From Novosphingobium sp. FSW06-99 (GTDB lineage: Bacteria > Pseudomonadota > Alphaproteobacteria > Sphingomonadales > Sphingomonadaceae): a stretch of 64,000 nucleotides of DNA. A program made the position numbers and the translations under genes. The stretch spans positions 252,870 to 316,869 of the forward strand of contig NZ_KQ954255.1 in the NCBI RefSeq assembly GCF_001519065.1, in the 5' to 3' direction. Each line of letters starts with the position of its first letter. Within the stretch, counting starts at the first letter, position 1. The notes under the pieces were generated by a model. It saw nothing but the letters and a program-made list of their open reading frames with translations, was not told the DNA's origin and did no database searches. Positions 57,004 through 64,000 of this stretch are shown one piece after another.

Positions 57004-58580
57004 CACGCCCGGCCCTCCTTTGCCTGATCGCGCCAGGCCGCCGGCCACACCCCCTGTTTGCCCGGCGACAGCACGCCATTGGGATCGAGCGCGTCCTTGA
57101 TCCGCTCGTTCAGGCGGCGCAGCGCGTGACCGTTGAAGTCATACGTGTCCATCACCGTGTCCATCCAGCCCAGGTGGGTGCGATATTCGCCGTACCCGGC
57201 CTTGGCGGTTTCGCCGATCAGCGCGTTGAACAGCGACTTCATGTTGGCGATCTGTTCGGGCTGGTCGCGGTCGAACATCAGCATGTTGATATTGGTGGCA
57301 AACCGCCCGCCGATGGTAAAGCTGGCATAGAAATCGACATCGTGCGCGGCGATGATCGCGCGGCTGCGCTTCAATTGGCCCATCACATGCTCTGACGTGG
57401 CGGGCACCACCGGGGAAAATCCCATATGCGCGCCGCGTCCGCCGACCCAGTCGCTCATCTGCAAGGGCACTGCCGACGGCACGCCCATGGTGGTGTCGAT
57501 GGCGTTGCGTTCATCGCCGCTGTGCCACCAGTGCTCGGCCGGCGGCGCGGCCAGATTGCGCGCCATTGCCGCGCGCACGATATCGGCCTTGGCGCGGATC
57601 ACGCTGTCCTCGCCATAGAGGCGCAGTGCCACTTGCCAATAGCCCAGCTTGTATTGCGCCAGCAGTTCCTTGACGCGCCAGTCGGGAATGGCGCCGGGCT
57701 TGTCCCAGAAATCGCGGCGCTGGCCTTTGAGCACCATCTTGCCCAGCCAGCTCGGGATGAACACGTTCTGATCGATCGTCCCGGAGATTTTCAGCGGCGC
57801 GATGGTGTCGATCACCCAGCCGATGTCGTCTTCGTGGGGGATGTCGAACACCAGTTCGAGCGAGGCGGCGGGCGCGGGTTGCAGCCACAGCCCGGCGCGG
57901 GTGACCACGCCCAGGCTCGATTGCGTAAACGCCAGATCGAACGTCGGGCCATAGCTGAGCGGGTGCAAGTGCCAGGCATGGTTGCCGGTCATCGCGCCCA
58001 TCCCGGTGCGCACCAGATCGCCATCGGGCAGCACGACCTCAAACCCGCACAGATTGCGCGCGTGCAGGCCATAGGGGGTATAGCCGATGCCGTGTTCAAA
58101 CGCATTGCCCAGCACCGAGCCCCAGGCATTGCCGGGCACCGACAGCCACAGCGGCAGGTTTTCGCGCGCGATCGCCTCGTGCAGGTCGAAAAAGCTGACC
58201 CCGGGTTCCAGCACGCAATAGGCCAGTTTGGGATCGATATCGATGATCCGGTTCATCCGCCCCAGATCCAGCACCACGCTACCCGCCATACGCGGCGCGG
58301 CAGTGCCATAGCCCAGGTTCTTGCCGCGCGAGACCGGCCACAGGGGCACTTTGTGTTCGTTCGCCAGCCGCACGATGGCCTGCACTTCCTTGACCGAGGC
58401 GGGCGCCACGGCGGCCGAGGCAGGCCATTGTTCGGCAGGGCCGGGGGCATAGATATCGGCATAGGCATCGCGATCGGCATCGCTCGACAACACCCAGTCC
58501 TTGCCGACCACCCCGGCAAAGGCGGACAGCGCGGTATCAAAGGCCCGTGGCCCGAGGCGGGGGGGGAGCACCAGTTTCAT
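57003..58580 (-). CDS. p-cresol methylhydroxylase-like FAD subunit (VAO/PCMH family)
   Basis: 525 residues with an N-terminal FAD-binding PCMH domain (VPLWPVSRGKNLGYGTAAPR, LEPGVSFFDLHEAI, NAWGSVLGNAFEHGIGYTPYG) and a C-terminal substrate/cap domain (YGEYRTHLGWMDTVMDTYDFNG, LDPNGVLSPGKQGVW). The family oxidises 4-alkylphenols at the benzylic carbon via a quinone methide. Electrons go to the cytochrome encoded next. 4-cresol, 4-alkylguaiacols and vanillyl alcohol are possible substrates. No signal peptide is visible. The 4-bp overlap with the cytochrome gene supports one complex. Confidence 0.88.
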   Translation of the reverse strand: MKLVLPPRLGPRAFDTALSAFAGVVGKDWVLSSDADRDAYADIYAPGPAEQWPASAAVAPASVKEVQAIVRLANEHKVPLWPVSRGKNLGYGTAAPRMAGSVVLDLGRMNRIIDIDPKLAYCVLEPGVSFFDLHEAIARENLPLWLSVPGNAWGSVLGNAFEHGIGYTPYGLHARNLCGFEVVLPDGDLVRTGMGAMTGNHAWHLHPLSYGPTFDLAFTQSSLGVVTRAGLWLQPAPAASLELVFDIPHEDDIGWVIDTIAPLKISGTIDQNVFIPSWLGKMVLKGQRRDFWDKPGAIPDWRVKELLAQYKLGYWQVALRLYGEDSVIRAKADIVRAAMARNLAAPPAEHWWHSGDERNAIDTTMGVPSAVPLQMSDWVGGRGAHMGFSPVVPATSEHVMGQLKRSRAIIAAHDVDFYASFTIGGRFATNINMLMFDRDQPEQIANMKSLFNALIGETAKAGYGEYRTHLGWMDTVMDTYDFNGHALRRLNERIKDALDPNGVLSPGKQGVWPAAWRDQAKEGRA

Positions 58581-58595
58581 GCGGCGTTTGGTCCT

Positions 58596-60761
58596 TCAAT
58601 AATTCGACAGAATGGCAAGGCTGGGCGCATCGAGCGGCAGGCCGCGTCTGCGCTTTTCAAGGTCTTCGGCGCGGGTCTTGGCTTGCTGATCGATCAGCCA
58701 GGCGTGGATCGCATCGGCGTCGGCGGGTTTGAGCGCATCGTCCCAGCGCGGCATGCCGGCCGCCTGGTACAGCCCGCCCAACACGATCTGGCGGAACGCG
58801 GCATGCGTCTCGGTGCTCATCCGCCGCAGATCGGGGGTGATCGAACGCGGCTGGTTGGCATGGCACAGCGCGCAGCCGACCGAAAAGTACAGCCCCTGTC
58901 CGCGCGCGATCGTGGCCGGGGTCACGCCCGGCGCCTGCGGTGGCGGCGGCGGTGCAATTTCGAGCGGGGGCAGCGGCGGCGGGATCGGCACCGGGCCACC
59001 ATCCAGCCGGAACACCAGAAGGCGGCCCATGTTGCCGCGTTGATAGGCGGCGGAATAAGTCGGCACATAAGGATAGCCGCCGCCGCCCCAGGCCGCCATC
59101 ACCGCGATATATTGCACCCCGCCCAGCCGATAAGTCATCGGCGCGGCCATGATCGTGGTGCCGGTCCGGATCGATTTGAGCAGGCGCCCGGTCTGCGCAT
59201 CGAGCACGCGCAGCTCGCCGCCGATCGTGCCGTGGACGACCAGCCCCGACGCGGTTGCCAGCACGCCCGCGCGATCCTGCCAGCCGCCGGTCGGGTCGGA
59301 CCACAGCGTTTGCCCGGTCAACGGATCGATCGCGCGGATATCGGCCCGCGCGGGATTGGCCAGCACGTCCTGCCACGCGGGCAGCGCCTTCACCGCCGCC
59401 TGTACCGGTGGCGGCAATGTGGGCAGTGCGCGGGCCAGATCGCTGGTGAAGATCAGCGCCGCGCCGGTATTGAGCCCCTTGGCGGCATAGGGCTTTGGCC
59501 CGGGCGGCACGAAAATCAGATTGCCCATGTCGAGCACCGCGCCATACCAGCGGCCCCGTGCCGCATCATAGGCGCCGGGGTGCCAGTTGCGCGCGCCGGG
59601 GGTGGCGGGAAACACGATTTTCGGCCCCGCCGAAATGTCGGCGGCGGGGTCGAGTTCGGGCTCGCCCGACACGGCATCGATATGGCGCGCCCAGTTGACC
59701 CGCACGATCGGATTGGCGCGCAGCACCGCGCCGGTGGCGCGATCAAGCGCATAGAGAAACCCGTTTTTCGGCGCGTGCAGCACGACCGCGCGGTCGCGCC
59801 CGTCGATCGTCATGTGAGTCAGGATCATCGGCGCGGTGGCGTCGTAATCCCACTGATCCTCGGGGCTTTCCTGATAGAACCAGCGCATCCGCCCGGTGCG
59901 CGCCTCGATCGCGACGATCGAGGAGACATAGAGATTGTGCCCGCCGCGCGGGCTGCGCGCGGTCAGGCTGTAGGGTTCGGCATTGCCCGTGCCGACCAGC
60001 ACCAGCCCGGTTTCGGGATCATAGGCGATGGCATCCCACGGTGACCCGCCCGCACCGATGTCCCACCGGCTGGCCGGGTCCCAGGTCTTGAGCGCGGCGT
60101 CGAGTTCCGGATTGTCCTGCGGGCCCAGCGCGGGGTCTTTGGGGGTGATGTGAAACCGCCAGCGCAAGGCACCGGTCCGCCGGTCATAGGCGGTGACATA
60201 GCCGCGCGCGTCATAATCCGATCCGGCATTGCCCAGCACCACCAGATCCCCGGCCAGTTCGGGCGCGCCGGTCGAACTGGTGCCGCGATGGTGGTCCTCG
60301 ATCGTGTCGACTTTCCACACCACCGCGCCGGTTCCGGCATCGAGCGCATAGAGCCAGCCGTCGAGCGCGCCAACATAGACCAGACCCTGGGCGACCGCGA
60401 TCCCGCGATTGGCCATGTCGCAACACACCGACCGGTTGATCTGCATGTCGATGTCGGGTTCGAACCGCCACAGTTCGCGGCCCGTCGCAGCGTCAAAGGC
60501 ATAGACCCGGCCCGCCACGCCGCTGGTATAGAGCACCCCGCCGACCATCACCGGGGTCGCTTCGAGCACGCGGTTGGTGCCCAGTTCTGCCTGCCAGGCC
60601 AGCCCCAGCCGCGCGACATTGCCAGGGTCGATATCGGTCAGCGGCGAAAAGTGCGTCTTGCCGGCATCGCCGCCCGGGCTGGTCCATTCGACATCCTGCA
60701 ACGCCGCCCCCGCCAGCGGTGAGGTCGCCAGCGCCGCCAATAGTCCCAACCATGCCTTCAT
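58596..60761 (-). CDS. PQQ-dependent quinohaemoprotein alcohol dehydrogenase
   Basis: 721 residues. A signal peptide (MKAWLGLLAALATSPLAGA) precedes a PQQ beta-propeller: LEATPVMVGGVLYTSGVAGRVYAFDAATG repeats, the vicinal cysteines in SVCCDMANRG, DYDATAPMIL, and MGNLIFVPPGPKPY. A proline-rich linker (PIPPPLPPLEIAPPPPP) leads to a C-terminal cytochrome c domain with CALCH and the ligand-like AGMPRW. This is the type II quinohaemoprotein form, oxidising an alcohol in the periplasm. It ends 15 bp before the flavoprotein gene, so benzylic alcohols made there are plausible substrates. Confidence 0.9.
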   Translation of the reverse strand: MKAWLGLLAALATSPLAGAALQDVEWTSPGGDAGKTHFSPLTDIDPGNVARLGLAWQAELGTNRVLEATPVMVGGVLYTSGVAGRVYAFDAATGRELWRFEPDIDMQINRSVCCDMANRGIAVAQGLVYVGALDGWLYALDAGTGAVVWKVDTIEDHHRGTSSTGAPELAGDLVVLGNAGSDYDARGYVTAYDRRTGALRWRFHITPKDPALGPQDNPELDAALKTWDPASRWDIGAGGSPWDAIAYDPETGLVLVGTGNAEPYSLTARSPRGGHNLYVSSIVAIEARTGRMRWFYQESPEDQWDYDATAPMILTHMTIDGRDRAVVLHAPKNGFLYALDRATGAVLRANPIVRVNWARHIDAVSGEPELDPAADISAGPKIVFPATPGARNWHPGAYDAARGRWYGAVLDMGNLIFVPPGPKPYAAKGLNTGAALIFTSDLARALPTLPPPVQAAVKALPAWQDVLANPARADIRAIDPLTGQTLWSDPTGGWQDRAGVLATASGLVVHGTIGGELRVLDAQTGRLLKSIRTGTTIMAAPMTYRLGGVQYIAVMAAWGGGGYPYVPTYSAAYQRGNMGRLLVFRLDGGPVPIPPPLPPLEIAPPPPPQAPGVTPATIARGQGLYFSVGCALCHANQPRSITPDLRRMSTETHAAFRQIVLGGLYQAAGMPRWDDALKPADADAIHAWLIDQQAKTRAEDLEKRRRGLPLDAPSLAILSNY

Positions 60762-61618
60762 GCGATCGCATCCCACGGGCAGGGCATGCGATAGGGCACG
60801 GTGATGAAATTGGCCTCGATCTGGCAGATCATGCCGTGATCGATCTTGAACAGTTCTGAAATGTAGAAGCTGTGCGGGCGCCGCACCGGGCTTTTGACGG
60901 TGCGCCCGTCGGTCAACTGATACGTATCGAGCCGCCCCGAATGATCGATGAACCCGAACGCCAGCACCAGCCCGCGTTGCTCATCGACCATCGGGAACCG
61001 CCGCGCGCGCAATTCATCGTCATAACGATAGTTGCCCATACGGAACTGCGCCTCGCACCCCAGCGCCGACACCGGCACGATTTTCGCGAATTCAGGATTG
61101 TTAGTGGTCTGCACGCCGTTTTCGACGCGCTGGCAATCGGGGTGAAAACGGGTGTGGATGGTGCCGTCGTTCAGTTGCAGCGTGTCGAAATAGCCATCTG
61201 ACAGCCGCACCATGTCGGCGCGCGGCATGGGCGCCACGGCGTCGGCTTCGAGGATCGGCTTGGTCCAATAGCGCGGGTTTTCGAATTTGATGCCGCTGTC
61301 CGACTGGCGCACGATAACCATTTCGGCTTCGGCCACGGCGCCCGTGGCATCGATCGCCAGGCGCAGGGTAAAGCCCGATTCCTCGATCGCCTCGATCACC
61401 GTGCCGAAATAGCCGACTTGCCCGGTGGCGGGATCGGCAAAGCGCAATTCATAAGCCCCCAGACCCTGGATCGTGCCCCAGACCCCGTCGCCGATCGCCA
61501 GCATCACGTTGTTTTCAGACACGCGGGCATCGCGCGCCCAGGTCACCTGTGCCGCATCCCCGACGCGCAGCGCGTCCAGATAGCGGTCGAGCGCGGCGTA
61601 AAGCGCCTGCCGGTCCAT
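60758..61618 (-). CDS. two-domain NTF2-like protein (DUF8021-like C-terminus)
   Basis: 286 residues without a signal peptide. The N-terminal half (MDRQALYAALDRYLDALRVG, WGTIQGLGAYELRFADPATGQVGYFG) and the C-terminal half (FHPDCQRVENGVQTTNNP, ELFKIDHGMICQIEANFITVPYRMPCPW) each resemble a cone-shaped NTF2/SnoaL unit. Members of the NTF2 superfamily in sphingomonads include cofactor-free lyases for lignin-type diarylpropanes. The catalytic role here is unknown. It overlaps the PQQ dehydrogenase gene by 4 bp and begins the leftward operon. Confidence 0.7.
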   Translation of the reverse strand: MDRQALYAALDRYLDALRVGDAAQVTWARDARVSENNVMLAIGDGVWGTIQGLGAYELRFADPATGQVGYFGTVIEAIEESGFTLRLAIDATGAVAEAEMVIVRQSDSGIKFENPRYWTKPILEADAVAPMPRADMVRLSDGYFDTLQLNDGTIHTRFHPDCQRVENGVQTTNNPEFAKIVPVSALGCEAQFRMGNYRYDDELRARRFPMVDEQRGLVLAFGFIDHSGRLDTYQLTDGRTVKSPVRRPHSFYISELFKIDHGMICQIEANFITVPYRMPCPWDAIA

Positions 61619-61735
61619 GATCTCTCCCGAAATTGTGCTTGCGGCCTTGTTTCGACCTCGCCACTATCGTATCAAATGTTATAAAGAGCGCAAGGGGTGG
61701 TTTGTCGTTTGCGCCACGCGGGAGGATCACCGGGC

Positions 61736-62125
61736 ATGGGGCGCAGCGCCGAAGAGGCCGCCAATCTGGCACACGTTCTGGCGATGTACGAGGCCGTGCT
61801 GATGGCGCTCGATTCGTCGCGGGTGGATCAATACATTGCGCAGCATTACGTGCAGCACAGCTCGCTGGCAGAGCCGGGGGTGGCCGCGCTCAAGCGCTGG
61901 CTCGATGATCGACGTGCGGATTCGCCCGATGCGGTGCAGACCATTCACCGTGCCTTTGTTGATGGCGATCATGTGATTGTGCATGTTCATGTGGTGCGCT
62001 GGCCAGGCGATGCGGGGCTGGCGGTGGTCGATATCTTCCGCCTGGACCAGGGCATGATCGTCGAACACTGGGATGTGATCCAGCCGGTGCCTGATCAGCC
62101 GGTGAACACCAACACGATGTTTTGA
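61736..62125 (+). CDS. SnoaL-like NTF2 fold protein, cytoplasmic
   Basis: 129 residues forming one SnoaL-like domain: LAMYEAVLMALDSSRVDQYIAQHYVQHSS, FVDGDHVIVHVHVVRWPGD and FRLDQGMIVEHWDVIQPVP. The conserved NHP/EHWD histidines and aspartates could act in acid-base catalysis. It starts at ATG 61736 after GGGAGG. It is divergent from the DUF8021-like gene and 10 bp upstream of a paralogue with a signal peptide. Confidence 0.8.
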   Translation: MGRSAEEAANLAHVLAMYEAVLMALDSSRVDQYIAQHYVQHSSLAEPGVAALKRWLDDRRADSPDAVQTIHRAFVDGDHVIVHVHVVRWPGDAGLAVVDIFRLDQGMIVEHWDVIQPVPDQPVNTNTMF

Positions 62126-62135
62126 AGGGAGAACG

Positions 62136-62582
62136 ATGATGAAGCGCACTGCGCTGCTGGCAACCGTGCTGGCGCTTGGCCCTGTTTCGGCGCAGGCCGA
62201 ACCTTGTGCATGGGCCCCCAAACAGATCGTCTCGCAGTTTCTCGACGCGTTCTATGGGCAGGGCAAAGTGCGCGCTGCGTTCATGGCCTGGGTCGATCCC
62301 GGCTATATCCAGCACAACCCGTTTGCGGCCAATGGCCGCGATGCGGCGATCGCCTTTCTCGAACCGTTTGTCGCGGCGCATCCCGAATGGCACGGCGAGA
62401 TCAAACGCGTGATTGCCGAGGGCGATCTGGTGGTCGTGCACAGCCATGTGCGCTGGACCAAGTCTGATCGGGGCAACGCCGTGGTCGACATATTCCGCGT
62501 CGCAGGCTGCAAAGTGGTTGAACACTGGGATGTGCTGCAACCCGTTCCGGAGACATCGGCCAATGCCAACACCATGTTCTGA
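62136..62582 (+). CDS. SnoaL-like NTF2 fold protein, exported
   Basis: 148 residues. A Sec signal (MMKRTALLATVLALGPVSAQA) is followed by a SnoaL-like domain: WVDPGYIQHNPFAANGRDAA, VIAEGDLVVVHSHVRWTKSD and FRVAGCKVVEHWDVLQPVP. It ends in NTMF, exactly like its cytoplasmic neighbour. It is presumably periplasmic, as are the PQQ dehydrogenase and the cytochrome. The next gene starts 20 bp inside its 3' end. Confidence 0.82.
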   Translation: MMKRTALLATVLALGPVSAQAEPCAWAPKQIVSQFLDAFYGQGKVRAAFMAWVDPGYIQHNPFAANGRDAAIAFLEPFVAAHPEWHGEIKRVIAEGDLVVVHSHVRWTKSDRGNAVVDIFRVAGCKVVEHWDVLQPVPETSANANTMF

Positions 62583-63327
62583 AAGGGGACGGTTTCGCGA
62601 CCAGTCCGTGGTCATCCTGGGCGGCAATGCCGGGATCGGGCTGGCGGCGGCACGGCTGTTTGCCGGCGAAGGCGCGCGGCTGGCGCTGACTGGGCGCAAC
62701 GCGGAAACCCTGTTGGCGGCCGGTGCCGAGACCGGGGCGATCACGCGTGTGGCGGATATGGCCGATACCGGGGCCTGCGCGGCGGCACTGGCCGCGTTTG
62801 CCGGGGCGCTCGGACCGATCGACGTGCTGTTCCTCAATGCCGGGGTCGGCGGGTTTGCGCCGGTTGCCGATGTGACCGAACCTTTCTGGGACCAGATCCA
62901 CGCGGTCAATCTGCGCGGTGCGTTTTTCGCGTTGCAGGCCGCGCTGCCGCATATGCGGGATGGCGGTGCGATCGTGGTGACCGGCTCGATCGGATCGGTC
63001 GCGGCGGTGCCTGGCAATGTCGCCTATGCCGCGGCCAAGGCAGGGTTGCGCGCGGTGGTGCGGATCGTGGCCAAGGAACTGCTGCCGCGCCGCATCCGGG
63101 TCAACATGATCAGCCCCGGCCCGACCGATACCGAAATCTTCAAGCGCGACGCGGCCGAGGCCGAGATCGCCGCGATGCGCGCGATGTTTGCCGACGTGGT
63201 GCCGATCGGCCGCATGGGCGAAGCCGACGAAGTGGCCCGCGCCGCGCTGTTCCTGGCCAGCCGCGACGCCAGCTTCATCAACGGGGTCGATCTTTATGTC
63301 GATGGCGGGTGCGTGGAGCTGGGGTAG
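62563..63327 (+). CDS. short-chain dehydrogenase/reductase
   Basis: A 254-residue classical SDR: VVILGGNAGIGLAAARLF (cofactor glycine motif), LFLNAGVGGF (NAG), the catalytic VTGSIGSVAAVPGNVAYAAAKAGLRAVV with Ser-Tyr-Lys, and SPGPTDTE. ARLALTGRNAE at the end of the second strand suggests an NADP-type pocket. It may interconvert an alcohol and a ketone or aldehyde of the pathway encoded here. The start ATG 62563 lies within the upstream gene, so the two are translationally linked. Confidence 0.88.
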   Translation: MPTPCSERGRFRDQSVVILGGNAGIGLAAARLFAGEGARLALTGRNAETLLAAGAETGAITRVADMADTGACAAALAAFAGALGPIDVLFLNAGVGGFAPVADVTEPFWDQIHAVNLRGAFFALQAALPHMRDGGAIVVTGSIGSVAAVPGNVAYAAAKAGLRAVVRIVAKELLPRRIRVNMISPGPTDTEIFKRDAAEAEIAAMRAMFADVVPIGRMGEADEVARAALFLASRDASFINGVDLYVDGGCVELG

Positions 63328-63345
63328 GTCGGCCACCGAGCGTGC

Positions 63346-63404
63346 GCGGGGTATCCCCGCAGCGGTCAACAAGCCCTGCCCGCACGGGGAGGGGCTATGC
63401 GGGC
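63346..63404. terminator. hairpins between convergent SDR and aldehyde dehydrogenase genes
   Basis: GCGGGG-TAT-CCCCGC (63346-63360) is a tight hairpin. GCCCGCA (63378-63384) pairs with TGCGGGC (63398-63404). Both lie in the 84-bp gap between the convergent stops. Confidence 0.45.
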
Positions 63405-63411
63405 ATGGCAA

Positions 63412-64000
63412 TCACAATCCTGCGGGCACCGCATCGAGCAGCATGGTCTTCATTTCGAGATAGGGCAGCAGGCCTTCGGGCCCGCCTTCGCGGCCGATGC
63501 CCGATTGCTTGAAGCCGCCGAACGGCAGGCCGAAATCCATGCGCAGCCCGTTCTGGCCAAAGCCGCCGGTGCGCACGCGCCGGCCGATGCGCCAGGCGGC
63601 GTCGGCATCGTGGGTCAGCACCGATCCGTTAAGGCCATAAGTGCTGTCATTGGCGATGCGCACTGCGTCGTCTTCGTCGTCGGCGGGGATCAGGCACAGC
63701 ACCGGGCCAAAGATTTCTTCCTGTGCAATCGCGCTGGCGTTGTCGACATGGGCAAACAGCGTCGGTTCGATGAAATAGCCCCGGTTGAGATGCGCCGGGC
63801 GCCCCCCGCCGGTCACCAGATCGGCCTCTTTGCGGCCCTGTTCGATATAGCCTTCGACGCGCTCCAACTGGCGCTTCATCGCCAGCGGGCCGAGTTGCGC
63901 GGCGGGATCGTCGCTGTGTCCGATGTGCACGCCGCGCATCTGTTCGGCAATCGCGGCGGCCAGTTCGTCATGGCGGTGGCGCGGCACGATCACCCGGCTC
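63412..64000 (-). CDS. aldehyde dehydrogenase, C-terminal part (cut by window end)
   Basis: About 196 C-terminal residues of an NAD(P)-dependent aldehyde dehydrogenase; the frame is open through the right edge. Seen here are VHIGHSDDPAAQLGPLAMKRQLERVEGYI, FIEPTLFAHVDNASAIAQEEIFGPVLCLIP (conserved EEIFGPV with the cofactor-binding Glu) and GLPFGGFKQSGIGREGGPEGL. The catalytic cysteine lies outside the window. A role oxidising the aldehyde made by the neighbouring dehydrogenases, such as vanillin or 4-hydroxybenzaldehyde, fits the context. Confidence 0.9.
   Translation of the reverse strand, partial: SRVIVPRHRHDELAAAIAEQMRGVHIGHSDDPAAQLGPLAMKRQLERVEGYIEQGRKEADLVTGGGRPAHLNRGYFIEPTLFAHVDNASAIAQEEIFGPVLCLIPADDEDDAVRIANDSTYGLNGSVLTHDADAAWRIGRRVRTGGFGQNGLRMDFGLPFGGFKQSGIGREGGPEGLLPYLEMKTMLLDAVPAGL

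Noticed and set aside
57426..60044. An 872-codon open frame antisense to the flavoprotein and PQQ dehydrogenase genes
   Set aside because: It mirrors two clearly conserved genes in very GC-rich DNA where stop codons are rare. Its translation is Arg/His/Gly-rich with no domain.
62563..63327. LigD-type C-alpha dehydrogenase
   Set aside because: The SDR is short (254 residues) and generic. It lacks features that would separate LigD-like enzymes from other SDRs, so no symbol was given.

Overview
The window is GC-rich, densely packed chromosomal DNA. Gene content points to a Novosphingobium/Sphingobium-type alphaproteobacterium (Sphingomonadaceae). The evidence is a complete protocatechuate 4,5-cleavage (lig) pathway, a ferR/ferBA ferulate locus, a LigE-type beta-etherase homologue, a proline-rich TonB-like protein and the CTTCGACAGGCTCAG dispersed repeat. 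All of this is judged from reading the sequence; no database search was run. No tRNA, rRNA, CRISPR array, insertion sequence or prophage was seen.

Layout. 0-15.6 kb is mostly core genome: a methyltransferase and comF, hisI, a MerR regulator with a long acyl-CoA dehydrogenase, a dienelactone-hydrolase-like gene with a cysteine synthase and an MFS exporter, a PilZ protein, tyrS with a clear terminator, a DOMON-like protein that carries an in-frame palindromic repeat, a NamZ/GH171 muramidase, an MHS transporter, and a vWA/GFA/MoxR group. 15.8-27 kb holds a TonB-like protein, parE, a lipoprotein of the penicillin-binding-protein-activator type, rsmI-yraN-gshB-phosphoesterase, and accC-accB-aroQ. 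27-32.6 kb holds an AraC regulator with pobA, an AT-rich frameshifted gene coupled to an SMR transporter, and a PAS-GGDEF-EAL protein.

32.6-50.7 kb is an aromatic-catabolism hub. A leftward operon (DUF1932 dehydrogenase-ligJ-ligA-ligB-ligC) faces a rightward second dioxygenase pair (ligA-like/ligB-like). A LysR regulator with two DNA-binding domains is divergent from ligK-ligU-ligI. Nearly identical 16-bp sites lie in both divergent promoter regions. Further right are a TIM-barrel gene plus 2OG-Fe(II) oxygenase, a leftward ligE-like gene plus acyl-CoA ligase, and ferR divergent from ferB-ferA. PobA, FerBA and the cresol-hydroxylase-like genes would feed 4-hydroxybenzoate, vanillin and 4-hydroxybenzaldehyde-type intermediates toward protocatechuate. 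LigAB, LigC, LigI, LigU, LigJ and LigK then take that to pyruvate and oxaloacetate.

51.1-56.3 kb is one very large autotransporter adhesin with a glycine-rich head, seven 300-bp tandem repeats and a C-terminal beta-barrel. 56.3-64 kb is a second, less familiar catabolic block. On the left strand are a p-cresol-methylhydroxylase-like flavoprotein, its cytochrome c, a tiny Tat-signal protein, a PQQ quinohaemoprotein dehydrogenase and a two-domain NTF2-like protein. On the right strand are two small SnoaL-like proteins (one exported) and an SDR, followed by a convergent aldehyde dehydrogenase cut by the window end. This block is the best candidate for an undescribed pathway, probably acting on alkylphenol or lignin-derived side chains.
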